This document shows, in pieces, positions 45,364-53,306 of a DNA stretch of 57,328 bases. Numbering within the stretch: position 1 is the first letter of the stretch; the number at the start of each line of letters is the position of its first letter. Made by a program: the position numbers and the translations under genes. The notes below the pieces were generated by a model. It saw only the letters and a program-made list of their open reading frames with translations. It searched no databases and was not told the origin of the DNA. The stretch is taken from the NCBI RefSeq assembly GCF_900240215.1, contig NZ_LT964679.1:2001933-2059260 (forward strand). The letters are read 5' to 3'. Origin of the DNA: Raoultibacter timonensis. Lineage in GTDB: Bacteria > Actinomycetota > Coriobacteriia > Coriobacteriales > Eggerthellaceae.

Positions 45364-46209
45364 CTATTTGAGAACCCAGTTGTCGTATGATACACCGTAC
45401 TCGGCGTACTTGTCGCACAATTCCTTGATGGTGCCATCTTCGTACATGGCCTTGAGCGTTTCGGTGACCTTGTCGGCAAGCTCGGTTTCGCCCTTCTTGA
45501 AGCCGACGGCGTAATGCTCGGTCGACAGGGGGTCAAGTTGCACATACGCGTCGGGCTTGGCAGCCATCTGGTACGCAGCGATCGACAGGTCGCACGCTAC
45601 CGCATCGACCATACCCGACTCAAGCTGCATGAAAGCGTTATTGTAATCGCCGATGGTCTGCAGCTCTTTGAGCGAGCCCTTGAGGGCTACCATATCCTCG
45701 TTTTCCTCGTCACTCAGCACATCGAGCGCTGCGGAATCGACCTGCGTGATGAGCGTCTTGTCCGCAAGGTCGTCGAGCGACTTGATATCGCTGTCGGCCT
45801 TCACAACCACCACCTGCTCGTTGAGCATGTACGGCTCGGAGAACAGATAGCCGTCTTCGCGGCCTTCCATGGTGAACCCGTTCCAGATGCAGTTGATGCC
45901 GCCGCTGTCGAGCAGCGCGTCTTTGGCTTCCCAATCGATGGGCTCGAGCTTGAGCTCCCAGCCGTTGCGCTCGCAGACTTCCTTCGCCATGTCGAGGTCG
46001 ATGCCGGTGAAGTTGCCGTCGTCGCCTACGAAGCCGTAGGGCGGATAGCTCTGGTCAAATCCGACCGTCAGCGTGAACGCATCGGATCCCGCCGCGTCGC
46101 CGCCTTCGCTCTTCTGAGCGGAATCGCCCCCCGAGCAGCCTGCAAGCAGAACCGCAGACAGGCACAGCACGCATGCCGCGCTCAGAATGGCCAAAAGTTT
46201 CTTCTTCAT
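45364..46209 (-). CDS. Amino-acid ABC transporter substrate-binding lipoprotein
   Basis: This 281-residue exported lipoprotein has a signal peptide (MKKKLLAILSAACVLCLSAV) with lipobox LAGC at about residue 24. The type 3 solute-binding fold follows: VGFDQSYPPYGFVGDDGNFTG, GIDLDMAKEVCERNGW and NCIWNGFTMEGRE. It is first in the importer operon, and an 8+8 inverted repeat lies in the promoter (46338-46368). ATG at 46209 follows GGAGGAAG. A cystine, glutamine or similar ligand is possible; not decidable. Confidence 0.94.
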   Translation of the reverse strand: MKKKLLAILSAACVLCLSAVLLAGCSGGDSAQKSEGGDAAGSDAFTLTVGFDQSYPPYGFVGDDGNFTGIDLDMAKEVCERNGWELKLEPIDWEAKDALLDSGGINCIWNGFTMEGREDGYLFSEPYMLNEQVVVVKADSDIKSLDDLADKTLITQVDSAALDVLSDEENEDMVALKGSLKELQTIGDYNNAFMQLESGMVDAVACDLSIAAYQMAAKPDAYVQLDPLSTEHYAVGFKKGETELADKVTETLKAMYEDGTIKELCDKYAEYGVSYDNWVLK

Positions 46210-46337
46210 GTCTAGCTTCCTCCGTGTAATCTCTCGCACCCGCGGTGATCGGTTCGCATTCCGCGCATCGCGCCGGAAGCGACGCACCCGAGGCGGGCGC
46301 TGCACCTTCCCTGGCGCTTTATCACTCTACTTCTTTA

Positions 46338-46368
46338 CTGTGCTAAAGCATCACGAAGTATAGCACAG
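46338..46368. promoter_or_regulatory. Inverted repeat before the amino-acid importer operon
   Basis: CTGTGCTA and TAGCACAG flank a 15-base spacer in the AT-rich promoter region, about 130 bases before the binding-protein start. It is a probable operator for an unidentified regulator. Confidence 0.5.
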
Positions 46369-46625
46369 CAGCGCGCGAACGATGAGATGTCAACATCTCT
46401 AATCGGGCGGCGGTACGTCGCGGCCTCGAGCGCTGAGCCGCGGGACGGCACGCACGCTGCTAGATTGACGGCAGCGAAGCCGCGATGGTGGCGGGCGGCG
46501 CGCAACCAGGGCGGGCGGCGGCCTCATCCGAGAAGCACCCGCCCGCCAAGCGGGCCGCTGCGAACAGCAGAAATCCGCCCATCACGTTCAACCTTTATAT
46601 CCATCAACGCGCCAAGGGGCAGCTT

Positions 46626-46790
46626 CGTGGCAGAAAAAGCAAGGTGTTCGTCACCGCTTGGGACTACTTCCGCAGCCGGTTTTCAAGCCGTCTCTCTGAA
46701 CTGGGATGACGAGGGCCTTTTCGCTCCGCAATTACCGACCTCTTCGCATCGGAAGACTCGAGCGACGAATATCTTCACTTTTCTGCCGCG
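46626..46790. repeat. Palindromic repeat family A, copy 2 (~165 bp)
   Basis: The left end (CGTGGCAGAAAAAG) and right end (CTTTTCTGCCGCG) are inverted repeats, as in the copy at 11263-11426, with the same length and similar ACGAA next to the inner ends. No coding content. Confidence 0.75.
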
Positions 46791-46885
46791 ATCCAAAGGT
46801 TCCGCCGCCGACCCGAAATCGGCATGCCCCTTTTGGCACCCCTCAACGCCAGATCGCCGAACGAGCACCTTCCACGCACCCGACC

Positions 46886-47668
46886 TCACAGGGAATGCAT
46901 CCACGTAAAATCGATGGGCGCAACCTCGACGCGCCACATGCAGCAGAGCCGCCCGTCATCGGTATCGGGCGAAGACTCGATAAGTTCGACGCGGTGCTTT
47001 CCCGCATACGACCAAAAGCCTCCCACGTTGTACACCCTTTCAGCATCCCACCCGAGATGGATGAGCAACTGCCTCATCTGCCCCGCATAGCCCCCTGCGC
47101 CGCACATGAGGAAAATCGCTTTATCCTCGGGGAACAGTTCGCGAAGCAGCGATTCCGATTCTCGATACGCCGGCGATGCCGAAGCGACCGAGCCGTCTTC
47201 GGCCCATTCGACCGTCCATGCTGCCAGACCCTCGTAAGCCCCCGTCACCGGCAAAGGCGGCAGCGTGGCAACAAGGGGGAATGGCACGACTTTGAACCCC
47301 TCGACCGTGGCCGTCAGATCCGGGTCACCACCGATGGAGGCGTAGTCGGCCGGGTCGAACAACATGCGAACATCACGATATGCCACGTCGTCACGTTCCA
47401 GCCACTCATCGATGGTTTCGATGTTAATGCTCGAATCGACCCCGAAACCGCTTTCGGGGTCGGGGTTCGCCGGAGGCAAGTCCCTCGGTGCGCCCTGCGT
47501 CACATCGGGCGCGACGACACCCTGCCGCGCACCCGTGCTGTCATCGCCGCCCTCACGGCTGGCGGGCGAAACGTCGGATGGCGCAGCACTGCAGCCAATT
47601 GCCGCAAGCCCGCTCGCAACAACGGCCCCTGCTGCTACTGCGCTCTTGACGAAGTTTCTCCTATCCAT
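46886..47668 (-). CDS. Tat-exported rhodanese-like sulfurtransferase
   Basis: This 260-residue protein has a Tat motif (DRRNFVKS) and lipobox-like AIGC near residue 26, a linker, then a rhodanese fold: IETIDEWLERDDVAYRDVR, DYASIGGDPDL, GFKVVPFPL, and the active-site loop MCGAGGYAG with cysteine near residue 189. The extracytoplasmic location and operon with NrfCD-type proteins suggest handling of sulfane sulfur or persulfide. It starts one base after the flavoprotein stop, with its Shine-Dalgarno inside that gene, so it is translationally coupled. Substrate not shown. Confidence 0.85.
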   Translation of the reverse strand: MDRRNFVKSAVAAGAVVASGLAAIGCSAAPSDVSPASREGGDDSTGARQGVVAPDVTQGAPRDLPPANPDPESGFGVDSSINIETIDEWLERDDVAYRDVRMLFDPADYASIGGDPDLTATVEGFKVVPFPLVATLPPLPVTGAYEGLAAWTVEWAEDGSVASASPAYRESESLLRELFPEDKAIFLMCGAGGYAGQMRQLLIHLGWDAERVYNVGGFWSYAGKHRVELIESSPDTDDGRLCCMWRVEVAPIDFTWMHSL

Positions 47669-47669
47669 G

Positions 47670-49322
47670 CTATTCGCCTCCCGTCAACGCGTTTCGCACT
47701 GCTTCCTTCAACCCCATGCTCGTAACCGTAGCCCCCGCCACCGCGTCGACTTCGGCTGTACCCGCCTCGTCCATGCGCCGCACGAGCTCGCCGAGAGCCA
47801 CCGCACCGATATCCGCATATTCGCTATGGCGAAGCACTTCGACCGAAGCGATGGATTCACCTTCTGAAGAAACCTTGACCCAGATGGGCCCACCAAGCCC
47901 CTCGCCTACGCCAACCGCCTCGCCGGAAGCGAGCTCGGAGGCATCGGGGGCCTCGTCGTACACCGAACCATCGCCCGACCCCGGACCAAAGGCACCGCCC
48001 GACGAAGCTCTATCCAGAGCGTCGCCTTTCGACGCGGCAGCCTCACTCCCGGCAATCTTACCGAAGACGATGCATTCCGAAAGGTTGCCGCCGCTTTGGG
48101 CATTGCGAGCCGTGATGCCGCCGAACTCTCCCGCTGCGTACAGATGGGGGATGGGATCGCCGTCGAGCCCGACAACCTCGGCCCTAGCAGTGCGTTCGGG
48201 TCCACCCTGCGTGTTCACAACAACAGGAAAAACCTCCATGCCGTAGTACGGGCCGTCATCGAACCCTCGCATGCTTTCGGGCTTTCGCCCAAGGGGATCG
48301 GCACCCGCCTGCGCGGCTTCGCCGAACGCATCGATGGTCGCCTTCAGAGCGGCTGCATCGAGTGAGAACGCCTCGGCAATGCCCCATAGCGTATCCGACT
48401 TCACCACCTTGCCCGATTCCACCTCCGACGACAGATCGCTCGACCAGTTGGGAAACGGCCGCGGAACCTCCCCGGCCTCCATCGCAAGACGCTGGCTCTC
48501 ATCGAACACGAAGTAGTTCTCGTCGGGACGAGCGGGCGCCGCCCATGTTCCACCCACGAGAACGCGCCCGTGCCGCTGCTCGAGGTCTTCTGCAATGTAG
48601 CGATTCGCGTCACCGCCCACCAGCACCACCGAGCCCCTCATGAAGAACTCGATATTGTCGCCCATGCTGCGCATGCGATCCTGTTCGGGCGCAAGACCGA
48701 CACCGCCGCTCTTCCATGCGTTTGTATGCCAGATTTTCGCACCGGCTGCCTGAACCATCCGCATACCGTCGCCTTCGTTGTACAGCGATCCCGCCGGCAA
48801 CACCTTGGGCTTGTCTATCGTCTGCTGCGTCCACGAAGCACTGTTCTCATAGCCGCCCAGTGCCATCACCACGCCGTTTTTCGCGGCGATGTTCAGCTTC
48901 CTTCCGTCGCGCTCGATCTCGACGCCGACGATCGCGCCCGTCTCGGGGTTTTGAATAAGCGCCGTAACAGGAGACGAATACCAGCAGTCGATAGCTTCTT
49001 TGCGATCGACCACACCCCTCTTCAGAAAACGCCATAAAGCCCCATCGTTGATCGACGAGCCGATAAGATTCGTGCGAATGGAGGAAGCCCCGGGAAGCTC
49101 AGGATAGCTGGGAGCGAGCCGAGGAAGGTTGTTTCTCGCAGGTATGGCCGTCGGCGCAATTGCTGCCGCCTCAGGCGCTTTCATGGGAGGTGCATCCTCG
49201 GAAACACCATCGAGGCCGGTGCCGCATTTCTTGCAGTTTGTCGCATCGAGGCTGTTCGAAGCGCCGCAGTTGGGACATACGACCGTGCTTTCGGCATCGA
49301 CGCTCGGCGGTCTGAAACACAT
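47670..49322 (-). CDS. Flavoprotein 4, C-terminal part with zinc ribbon and FMN-binding domain
   Basis: This 550-residue protein begins with a zinc ribbon (C16PNC19, C30KKC33). It then continues as the substrate/FAD domain of the fumarate-reductase family (NNLPRLAPSYPELPG onward, VMALGGYENSASW near residue 150, HLYAAGEFGGITARNAQSGGN near residue 405) and ends in an FMN_bind-type domain (~470-550, GATVTSMG at the flavinylation-motif position). The FAD nucleotide-binding N-terminus is in the separate frame at 49347-49859. The two are in the same frame but separated by TAG and TGA stops; this one has its own Shine-Dalgarno (AGGAAAGGGAG). It has no export signal of its own. Confidence 0.7.
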   Translation of the reverse strand: MCFRPPSVDAESTVVCPNCGASNSLDATNCKKCGTGLDGVSEDAPPMKAPEAAAIAPTAIPARNNLPRLAPSYPELPGASSIRTNLIGSSINDGALWRFLKRGVVDRKEAIDCWYSSPVTALIQNPETGAIVGVEIERDGRKLNIAAKNGVVMALGGYENSASWTQQTIDKPKVLPAGSLYNEGDGMRMVQAAGAKIWHTNAWKSGGVGLAPEQDRMRSMGDNIEFFMRGSVVLVGGDANRYIAEDLEQRHGRVLVGGTWAAPARPDENYFVFDESQRLAMEAGEVPRPFPNWSSDLSSEVESGKVVKSDTLWGIAEAFSLDAAALKATIDAFGEAAQAGADPLGRKPESMRGFDDGPYYGMEVFPVVVNTQGGPERTARAEVVGLDGDPIPHLYAAGEFGGITARNAQSGGNLSECIVFGKIAGSEAAASKGDALDRASSGGAFGPGSGDGSVYDEAPDASELASGEAVGVGEGLGGPIWVKVSSEGESIASVEVLRHSEYADIGAVALGELVRRMDEAGTAEVDAVAGATVTSMGLKEAVRNALTGGE

Positions 49323-49346
49323 GGGTCACCACTCCCTTTCCTCGCG

Positions 49347-49859
49347 CTATCGATTCGCCGCAAGCGCGTCGATGTCGGCATCGGTCACGTCGGTCACGTC
49401 GAGCAGCTCCGTCTGGTCAAGCCCCCACGAAACCAGAGTGCCTCGAACCTCGCACAGGCCTTCCGCATATGCGTCCAGCACGTCGTCAGGCACCGAATAA
49501 CTTCCGGCAAGCGCGCGATGGTAGTCGAAGGCCTGCTGCTTGTCTTCGGCCGAAACGAACAACTGGGAGCTGTATCGGCTGTTGCCGCCCTCGCTTCCCT
49601 CAGGTGCCTTTTCTGCAACGAGCACGTGCGCACCCGCCTCGGCCGCCGAAATGGCGGCGGCCGCTCCGGCAGCGCCGAAACCCACCACGATCACATCGAA
49701 TTCGCCATCCCAGGCAATATCTTCCAATGCGATCGATTCCGATTTCCTGCCGGATTGCGCAGACGCACAAGCGCCAAGCGTTCCCGCGCCTAAAACCCCC
49801 AGCCCCGCGAGAGCGCCGACCTTCAAAAACGCCCTTCGCGAAGCGATCGGCTGATCCAT
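49347..49859 (-). CDS. Flavoprotein 4, N-terminal FAD-binding part with Tat signal
   Basis: This 170-residue frame has Tat motif SRRAFLKV and lipobox-like LGAC, then the FAD dinucleotide-binding GFGAAGAAAAISAAEAG near residue 60 and GGNSRYSSQLF near residue 91. It stops at DALAANR just where the family's substrate domain should follow. The next gene resumes the family alignment after a zinc-ribbon insertion. This is either a two-gene division of one enzyme or a recently broken gene. Confidence 0.7.
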   Translation of the reverse strand: MDQPIASRRAFLKVGALAGLGVLGAGTLGACASAQSGRKSESIALEDIAWDGEFDVIVVGFGAAGAAAAISAAEAGAHVLVAEKAPEGSEGGNSRYSSQLFVSAEDKQQAFDYHRALAGSYSVPDDVLDAYAEGLCEVRGTLVSWGLDQTELLDVTDVTDADIDALAANR

Positions 49860-49930
49860 GGCTTCCTCCGTTCGTCGATTGCCCGCCCGACCCCCGGCCC
49901 CCTTTCGGAAACGAGGGTGCTTTCGAAACC

Positions 49931-49975
49931 TTTCCCGCTGATGCCGACGATGGAGCCGTCGGCATCAGCGGGAAA
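49931..49975. repeat. Perfect 18-bp inverted repeat between NrfD and flavoprotein 4
   Basis: TTTCCCGCTGATGCCGAC and GTCGGCATCAGCGGGAAA flank 9 bases in the 208-base intra-operon gap. There is no T-run in either direction. It may stabilise the 5' segment or act as a partial terminator between the two halves of the operon. Confidence 0.65.
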
Positions 49976-50067
49976 AGCAACGGGACCCAAGCATACCGCG
50001 CTTCGGCCCCGTTCCAAAATCGCGTACCGGCAAGACCGCTTTCAGCCGTGTCGCCATTAGCAATATG

Positions 50068-51048
50068 CTAGTGGATCAGCGTAGCCACCGCATTTGCCAC
50101 GACATCGGCATGCAGGCCGGCCATGAGGACCAAAAACCGCAATGCGCATCCGCCGAGCAAAGCGCCCGACGCCCCCACAACGGCAAGGCTGTCGGAGCTC
50201 TTCGAACGCGCCGCCAGCCCGACGATCGCCGCCACCAGAGGAAGCACGAGGCCGCATGCCACCACAAGGCCCCAGAAAAACGGAGCCAACGTACCCCACA
50301 TGAGCAGATCGGCCGACAGGGCGCCCGTTGCGGCCACCGCCGCATTGTCGGAGCTTCCCGAAAGCATGGTGTTCAAGAACACGAACAGAACAACGAGCTC
50401 CACGAGAACAAGCACCACGACGAAGCGCTTGAGCAACCTGTGCGCCTTGCTCGCCTTGCGCGGGCCAACCTGTTTCCGCTCGACGGTAACTGCGATTATC
50501 TCAACGAGCGCAACGCCCGTATCAAGTGCAGACACGGCGAACAGGCACGGCAGCAGAAGAGTGTTCCACAAAGGCACGCCGGGAGCGGACATGAGCAGCA
50601 CGCCGGTGTACGCGGCCACCACAACGCCCAGCACGATTCCCAAAGCCGCGAGCACGTTGCGCGCCTGCGATCTCACCTTCGAAAACTTCTTCCACTTCTT
50701 CGTTGCCGCCACCACAAGTTTCCTGGTAGAAAGCAGCGCCATAAGCCCGAAGACGATAACCGCTGCGAAAACCGCCCACGCACCGAACGTCATCCACGAA
50801 GATCCGTTGCTGAAGCTCTGCCACAACAGCATGCCGCGCAACGGATTCGTCAACTCGGACAGCAGAAGCAGCAGACCGACGATCAAGCTGATAGTTGCCG
50901 CCCACGTCGCAAAGCATATCGTTTTCTCGTTGTTCTTCTTGTCGAAGAAGTACAGTACTACAGCCGTTATGAAGGCACCGGCACCCAAGCCTCCGAGGAA
51001 CAAGTACAGGGCCGGCTGCCAACCCCAAACCGATTGCAATTCAGCCAT
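50068..51048 (-). CDS. NrfD/PsrC-type membrane quinol-interacting subunit
   Basis: This 326-residue protein has about eight to nine hydrophobic segments, with the PsrC/NrfD opening WGWQPALYLFLGGLGAGAFI and LRGMLLWQSFSNGSSWMTFGAW. Family members oxidise menaquinol and pass electrons to a partner iron-sulfur subunit. It follows the 4Fe-4S protein gene and has a perfect AAGGAGGT. Predicted role: membrane anchor of the flavoprotein/rhodanese complex encoded downstream. Confidence 0.92.
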   Translation of the reverse strand: MAELQSVWGWQPALYLFLGGLGAGAFITAVVLYFFDKKNNEKTICFATWAATISLIVGLLLLLSELTNPLRGMLLWQSFSNGSSWMTFGAWAVFAAVIVFGLMALLSTRKLVVAATKKWKKFSKVRSQARNVLAALGIVLGVVVAAYTGVLLMSAPGVPLWNTLLLPCLFAVSALDTGVALVEIIAVTVERKQVGPRKASKAHRLLKRFVVVLVLVELVVLFVFLNTMLSGSSDNAAVAATGALSADLLMWGTLAPFFWGLVVACGLVLPLVAAIVGLAARSKSSDSLAVVGASGALLGGCALRFLVLMAGLHADVVANAVATLIH

Positions 51049-51111
51049 CGACTACCTCCTTATTTGCTTTACCGAGCACATACCGTTTCATCCGAATCAT
51101 CCCGTACGTGC

Positions 51112-51765
51112 CTATTGCAGCAAATACGAAGGCCCCGTCGGGGCTTCGATCTGCTTGGCCCTTCCACCCGATCCAGCCATAAGCTCTTCGAGCGTACCGT
51201 AATTCAGCGCGCGGAATTTGCATGCCCGTACGCAGTAGGGCTTTTCGCCAAGCTCGATACCGGCTGACAGGCAGCAATCGCATTTGTCCATCCCCTCAGC
51301 TGTGTAGTGAGGAACGCTGAAAGGACATGCCTGGTAGCAGTATTTGCATCCGATGCAGCGGTCGTGGTCGACGCTCACAACGCCGCCTTCGCCTTTCGTG
51401 ATGGCATGGGCGGGGCATACCGTTGCGCATGCAGGCTCCTCGCAATGCATGCAGCCCGTCGAAACGTATACCGTCTGACTCGATGCCGTCTTGTAAGGCG
51501 TCACCTCTCGACGAGCTTGAACGCCGTCGGGCGTAGCGTTTGCGCGACGGCACGCCTCCACGCACTCCTGGCAATTGACGCAGTTCGCAGTACGAACAAG
51601 AAACCCGTACTGCGCACCGTTGTACGCTGAGGCAGATTCCGCATCGCCTTGCGCGAAAGCCCTATCACGGGGAGCGGCCAATGCGCTTCCCGCCAACGCC
51701 GACACGCCAAGCACGGCAGCGCCTTGCAGCAGCACTCGCCGTGGGATACCCGTATCGTCTTGCAT
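51112..51765 (-). CDS. Tat-exported 4Fe-4S dicluster protein (NrfC/PsrB-type)
   Basis: This 217-residue protein has a Tat motif (PRRVLLQG) and four cysteine clusters: CVNCQECVEAC, CMHCEEPACATVCP, CIGCKYCYQACP and CDCC...CVRAC, the layout of four-cluster electron-transfer subunits. It carries electrons between the NrfD-type membrane subunit and an exported partner, here probably flavoprotein 4. ATG at 51765 follows GGAG; the longer frame to 51822 is not needed. It is first in a five-gene operon. Confidence 0.92.
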   Translation of the reverse strand: MQDDTGIPRRVLLQGAAVLGVSALAGSALAAPRDRAFAQGDAESASAYNGAQYGFLVRTANCVNCQECVEACRRANATPDGVQARREVTPYKTASSQTVYVSTGCMHCEEPACATVCPAHAITKGEGGVVSVDHDRCIGCKYCYQACPFSVPHYTAEGMDKCDCCLSAGIELGEKPYCVRACKFRALNYGTLEELMAGSGGRAKQIEAPTGPSYLLQ

Positions 51766-52098
51766 GTTTTCTCCAATCTCTAACCAACCGACTGCGTGAG
51801 ATCGGGCTTTTTGAAAGCCCACACCCGCTCGACGGCTCCCTCAATGCGTTATCGGCCCCAAAGCCGCATCTGCCGGCCGCCGCGGAGCGCAGCTGGGAGG
51901 GAATCCAGCATGCGCCCGCACGACGAGGGACCCGAGAACGAAACCCGCATCCACCGTTCAATCGATGCCCAAACAAAACCTTCCGCTTTCGCTTGGGCAT
52001 CGACCTCCCGCTTAAACCGCGTTCAACCCGCCTTGCCTTCGATGCGCAGTATATAATTGCTTGCATACGCACCGAGCAGTTCCATCGAAAGGAGCCCC
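51766..52098. promoter_or_regulatory. Divergent promoter region of NrfCD operon and Ig-domain gene
   Basis: This 333-base gap has two inverted repeats: GGGCTTT/AAAGCCC (51804-51820) and TCGATGCCCAA/TTGGGCATCGA (51962-52003, 20-base spacer), the latter midway between the genes. A TATATAATTG lies near 52048, close to the Ig-domain gene start. No gene is seen. Confidence 0.5.
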
Positions 52099-52380
52099 AT
52101 GATCGCCCCAGTCCAAGGTAGAGTCGGCCAACCCGTCACGTTCGAGGGCTATGCCGATGACTACGGCAACCACATCGTCGCTCTTGAGTTCTCTCTCGAC
52201 GGCGGTAAAACCTGGGCCGTGCAAGACACGAGCGACTCAAACCCCGACCTCATGATCCATTGGACGTGCACGTACACCCCCGAAGAGGAAGGAACCTATC
52301 AGCTCAAGGTTCGCTCGGTAACCGAAGACGGACGAAAAACCCCGCTCGCAGCCGTTGCCGAACTCTTCGTTGAAGCGTAA
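52099..52380 (+). CDS. Stand-alone Ig-like Mo-co dimerisation domain protein (locus B)
   Basis: This 93-residue protein (MIAPVQGRVGQPVTFEGYAD, YQLKVRSVTEDGRKTP) is the paralogue of 38865-39146 and matches the Ig-like domain at the C-terminus of the three-haem proteins. It has no signal peptide. It is divergent from the NrfCD operon and convergent with the molybdopterin/haem operon of locus B. ATG at 52099 follows AAAGGAG. Predicted partner: the molybdopterin-domain protein at 52498-53292, which lacks exactly this domain. Confidence 0.85.
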   Translation: MIAPVQGRVGQPVTFEGYADDYGNHIVALEFSLDGGKTWAVQDTSDSNPDLMIHWTCTYTPEEEGTYQLKVRSVTEDGRKTPLAAVAELFVEA

Positions 52381-52441
52381 CGTCCATCCTTTTTCAAGGT
52401 ATCGAAACCTTTCACGGAACCTCCCGGTAAACCGGGCTTTC

Positions 52442-52465
52442 CGCCCGGGAGCTTCCTCCCGGGCG
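52442..52465. terminator. Hairpin between convergent Ig-domain and molybdopterin-domain genes
   Basis: CGCCCGGGAG and CTCCCGGGCG pair around CTTC, with CCCGGT/ACCGGG upstream at 52423-52436. It probably serves as a bidirectional terminator despite a short ATTTCT tail. Confidence 0.65.
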
Positions 52466-52497
52466 ATTTCTCGGAACACCTCGCACCTGCAGGCGAA

Positions 52498-53292
52498 CTA
52501 TTCGGCAGAGGCAGAGAGCAGGCCAACATTGGGGCTGTTGGGATACTCCATATCCTCACCGGGGTTCGCGGGCACAACCTCTTCGTGCGTAATGCGGATC
52601 TCTACGATATCGCGCACGAAATAGTTTGCAGAGACGCCGGCCAACCACAGCTGGTTATTGCCGCCGACCGAGGCCGACAAGTCTTCGTCGTTGATCTCAA
52701 ACGAGATAACCCCATGATGCCCCACCGCATAGGCAAGCGGCATGGCCACTTCCGTACCGTCGGAGGACACGAATGCAATGGTGTTGGCGTCGTTGTGAGC
52801 GCTCGCTCGCCCAGCCAGGTAATTGACCGGGATGCCCTTGACGTCTGCCGTGATGATGGCCTTGCCGTCCGAGGGATTGCCGCCGCACGAGCACGTCATC
52901 GTTTGCTGCACAGCCTGCTCTTGAGCCAGCTCGTCGATGGTTGCCGTAAAGGCGTTGTCCACATCGCCGGATACCGAGAGCTTCCATTGCAGCGGATTGT
53001 CGACCGCAAGATCGTTCGTCGCATTGCACAGGGCGCTCGTTGCCGCACGGAATACGTCGCGAATGACAGCATTCGGCGTGATGGTCGATTGATCCCATGC
53101 GAACTGCCCCGCTGCCGCATCTGCTGCCGCATAGGCGCTCGTGCCCTCGGAGGACTGCTCGACAGCAGCACTGCTGTTTTGGGCAGAATCAACCGTTTCG
53201 TCGGCAGTGGCGGCCAAAGCGGGCGCTGCGCCAGCCAGCAGCATGGAGGTTGCAGCCATCGCGCTGATGGCGACCTGTTTCTTGTTTGCCAT
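52498..53292 (-). CDS. Exported sulfite-oxidase-like molybdopterin-domain protein (locus B small subunit)
   Basis: This 264-residue protein has a signal peptide ending near ALAATA and one molybdopterin-type domain: WKLSVSGDV near 103, C-x-G-N cysteine motif CGGN at 136-139, GIPVNYLAGRAS near 154, NDEDLSASVGGNNQLW near 201 and the tail EYPNSPNVG. The Ig-like dimerisation domain is missing, as in the locus A paralogue. The ATG at 53292 lies 6 bases after GGAGGTGA; the frame's earlier GTG is inside that Shine-Dalgarno. It starts within 15 bases of the three-haem gene stop. Confidence 0.8.
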   Translation of the reverse strand: MANKKQVAISAMAATSMLLAGAAPALAATADETVDSAQNSSAAVEQSSEGTSAYAAADAAAGQFAWDQSTITPNAVIRDVFRAATSALCNATNDLAVDNPLQWKLSVSGDVDNAFTATIDELAQEQAVQQTMTCSCGGNPSDGKAIITADVKGIPVNYLAGRASAHNDANTIAFVSSDGTEVAMPLAYAVGHHGVISFEINDEDLSASVGGNNQLWLAGVSANYFVRDIVEIRITHEEVVPANPGEDMEYPNSPNVGLLSASAE

Positions 53293-53306
53293 GATGATCA
53301 CCTCCG

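Larger units (their letters stand above)
46210..46885. other. 676-base gap: importer promoter, repeat A copy 2, no gene
   Basis: This gap holds the importer promoter with an inverted repeat (46338-46368), then about 250 bases of GC-rich sequence without recognisable features, and the family A palindromic repeat (46626-46790). Open frames in it lack ribosome-binding sites and motifs. Confidence 0.6.
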
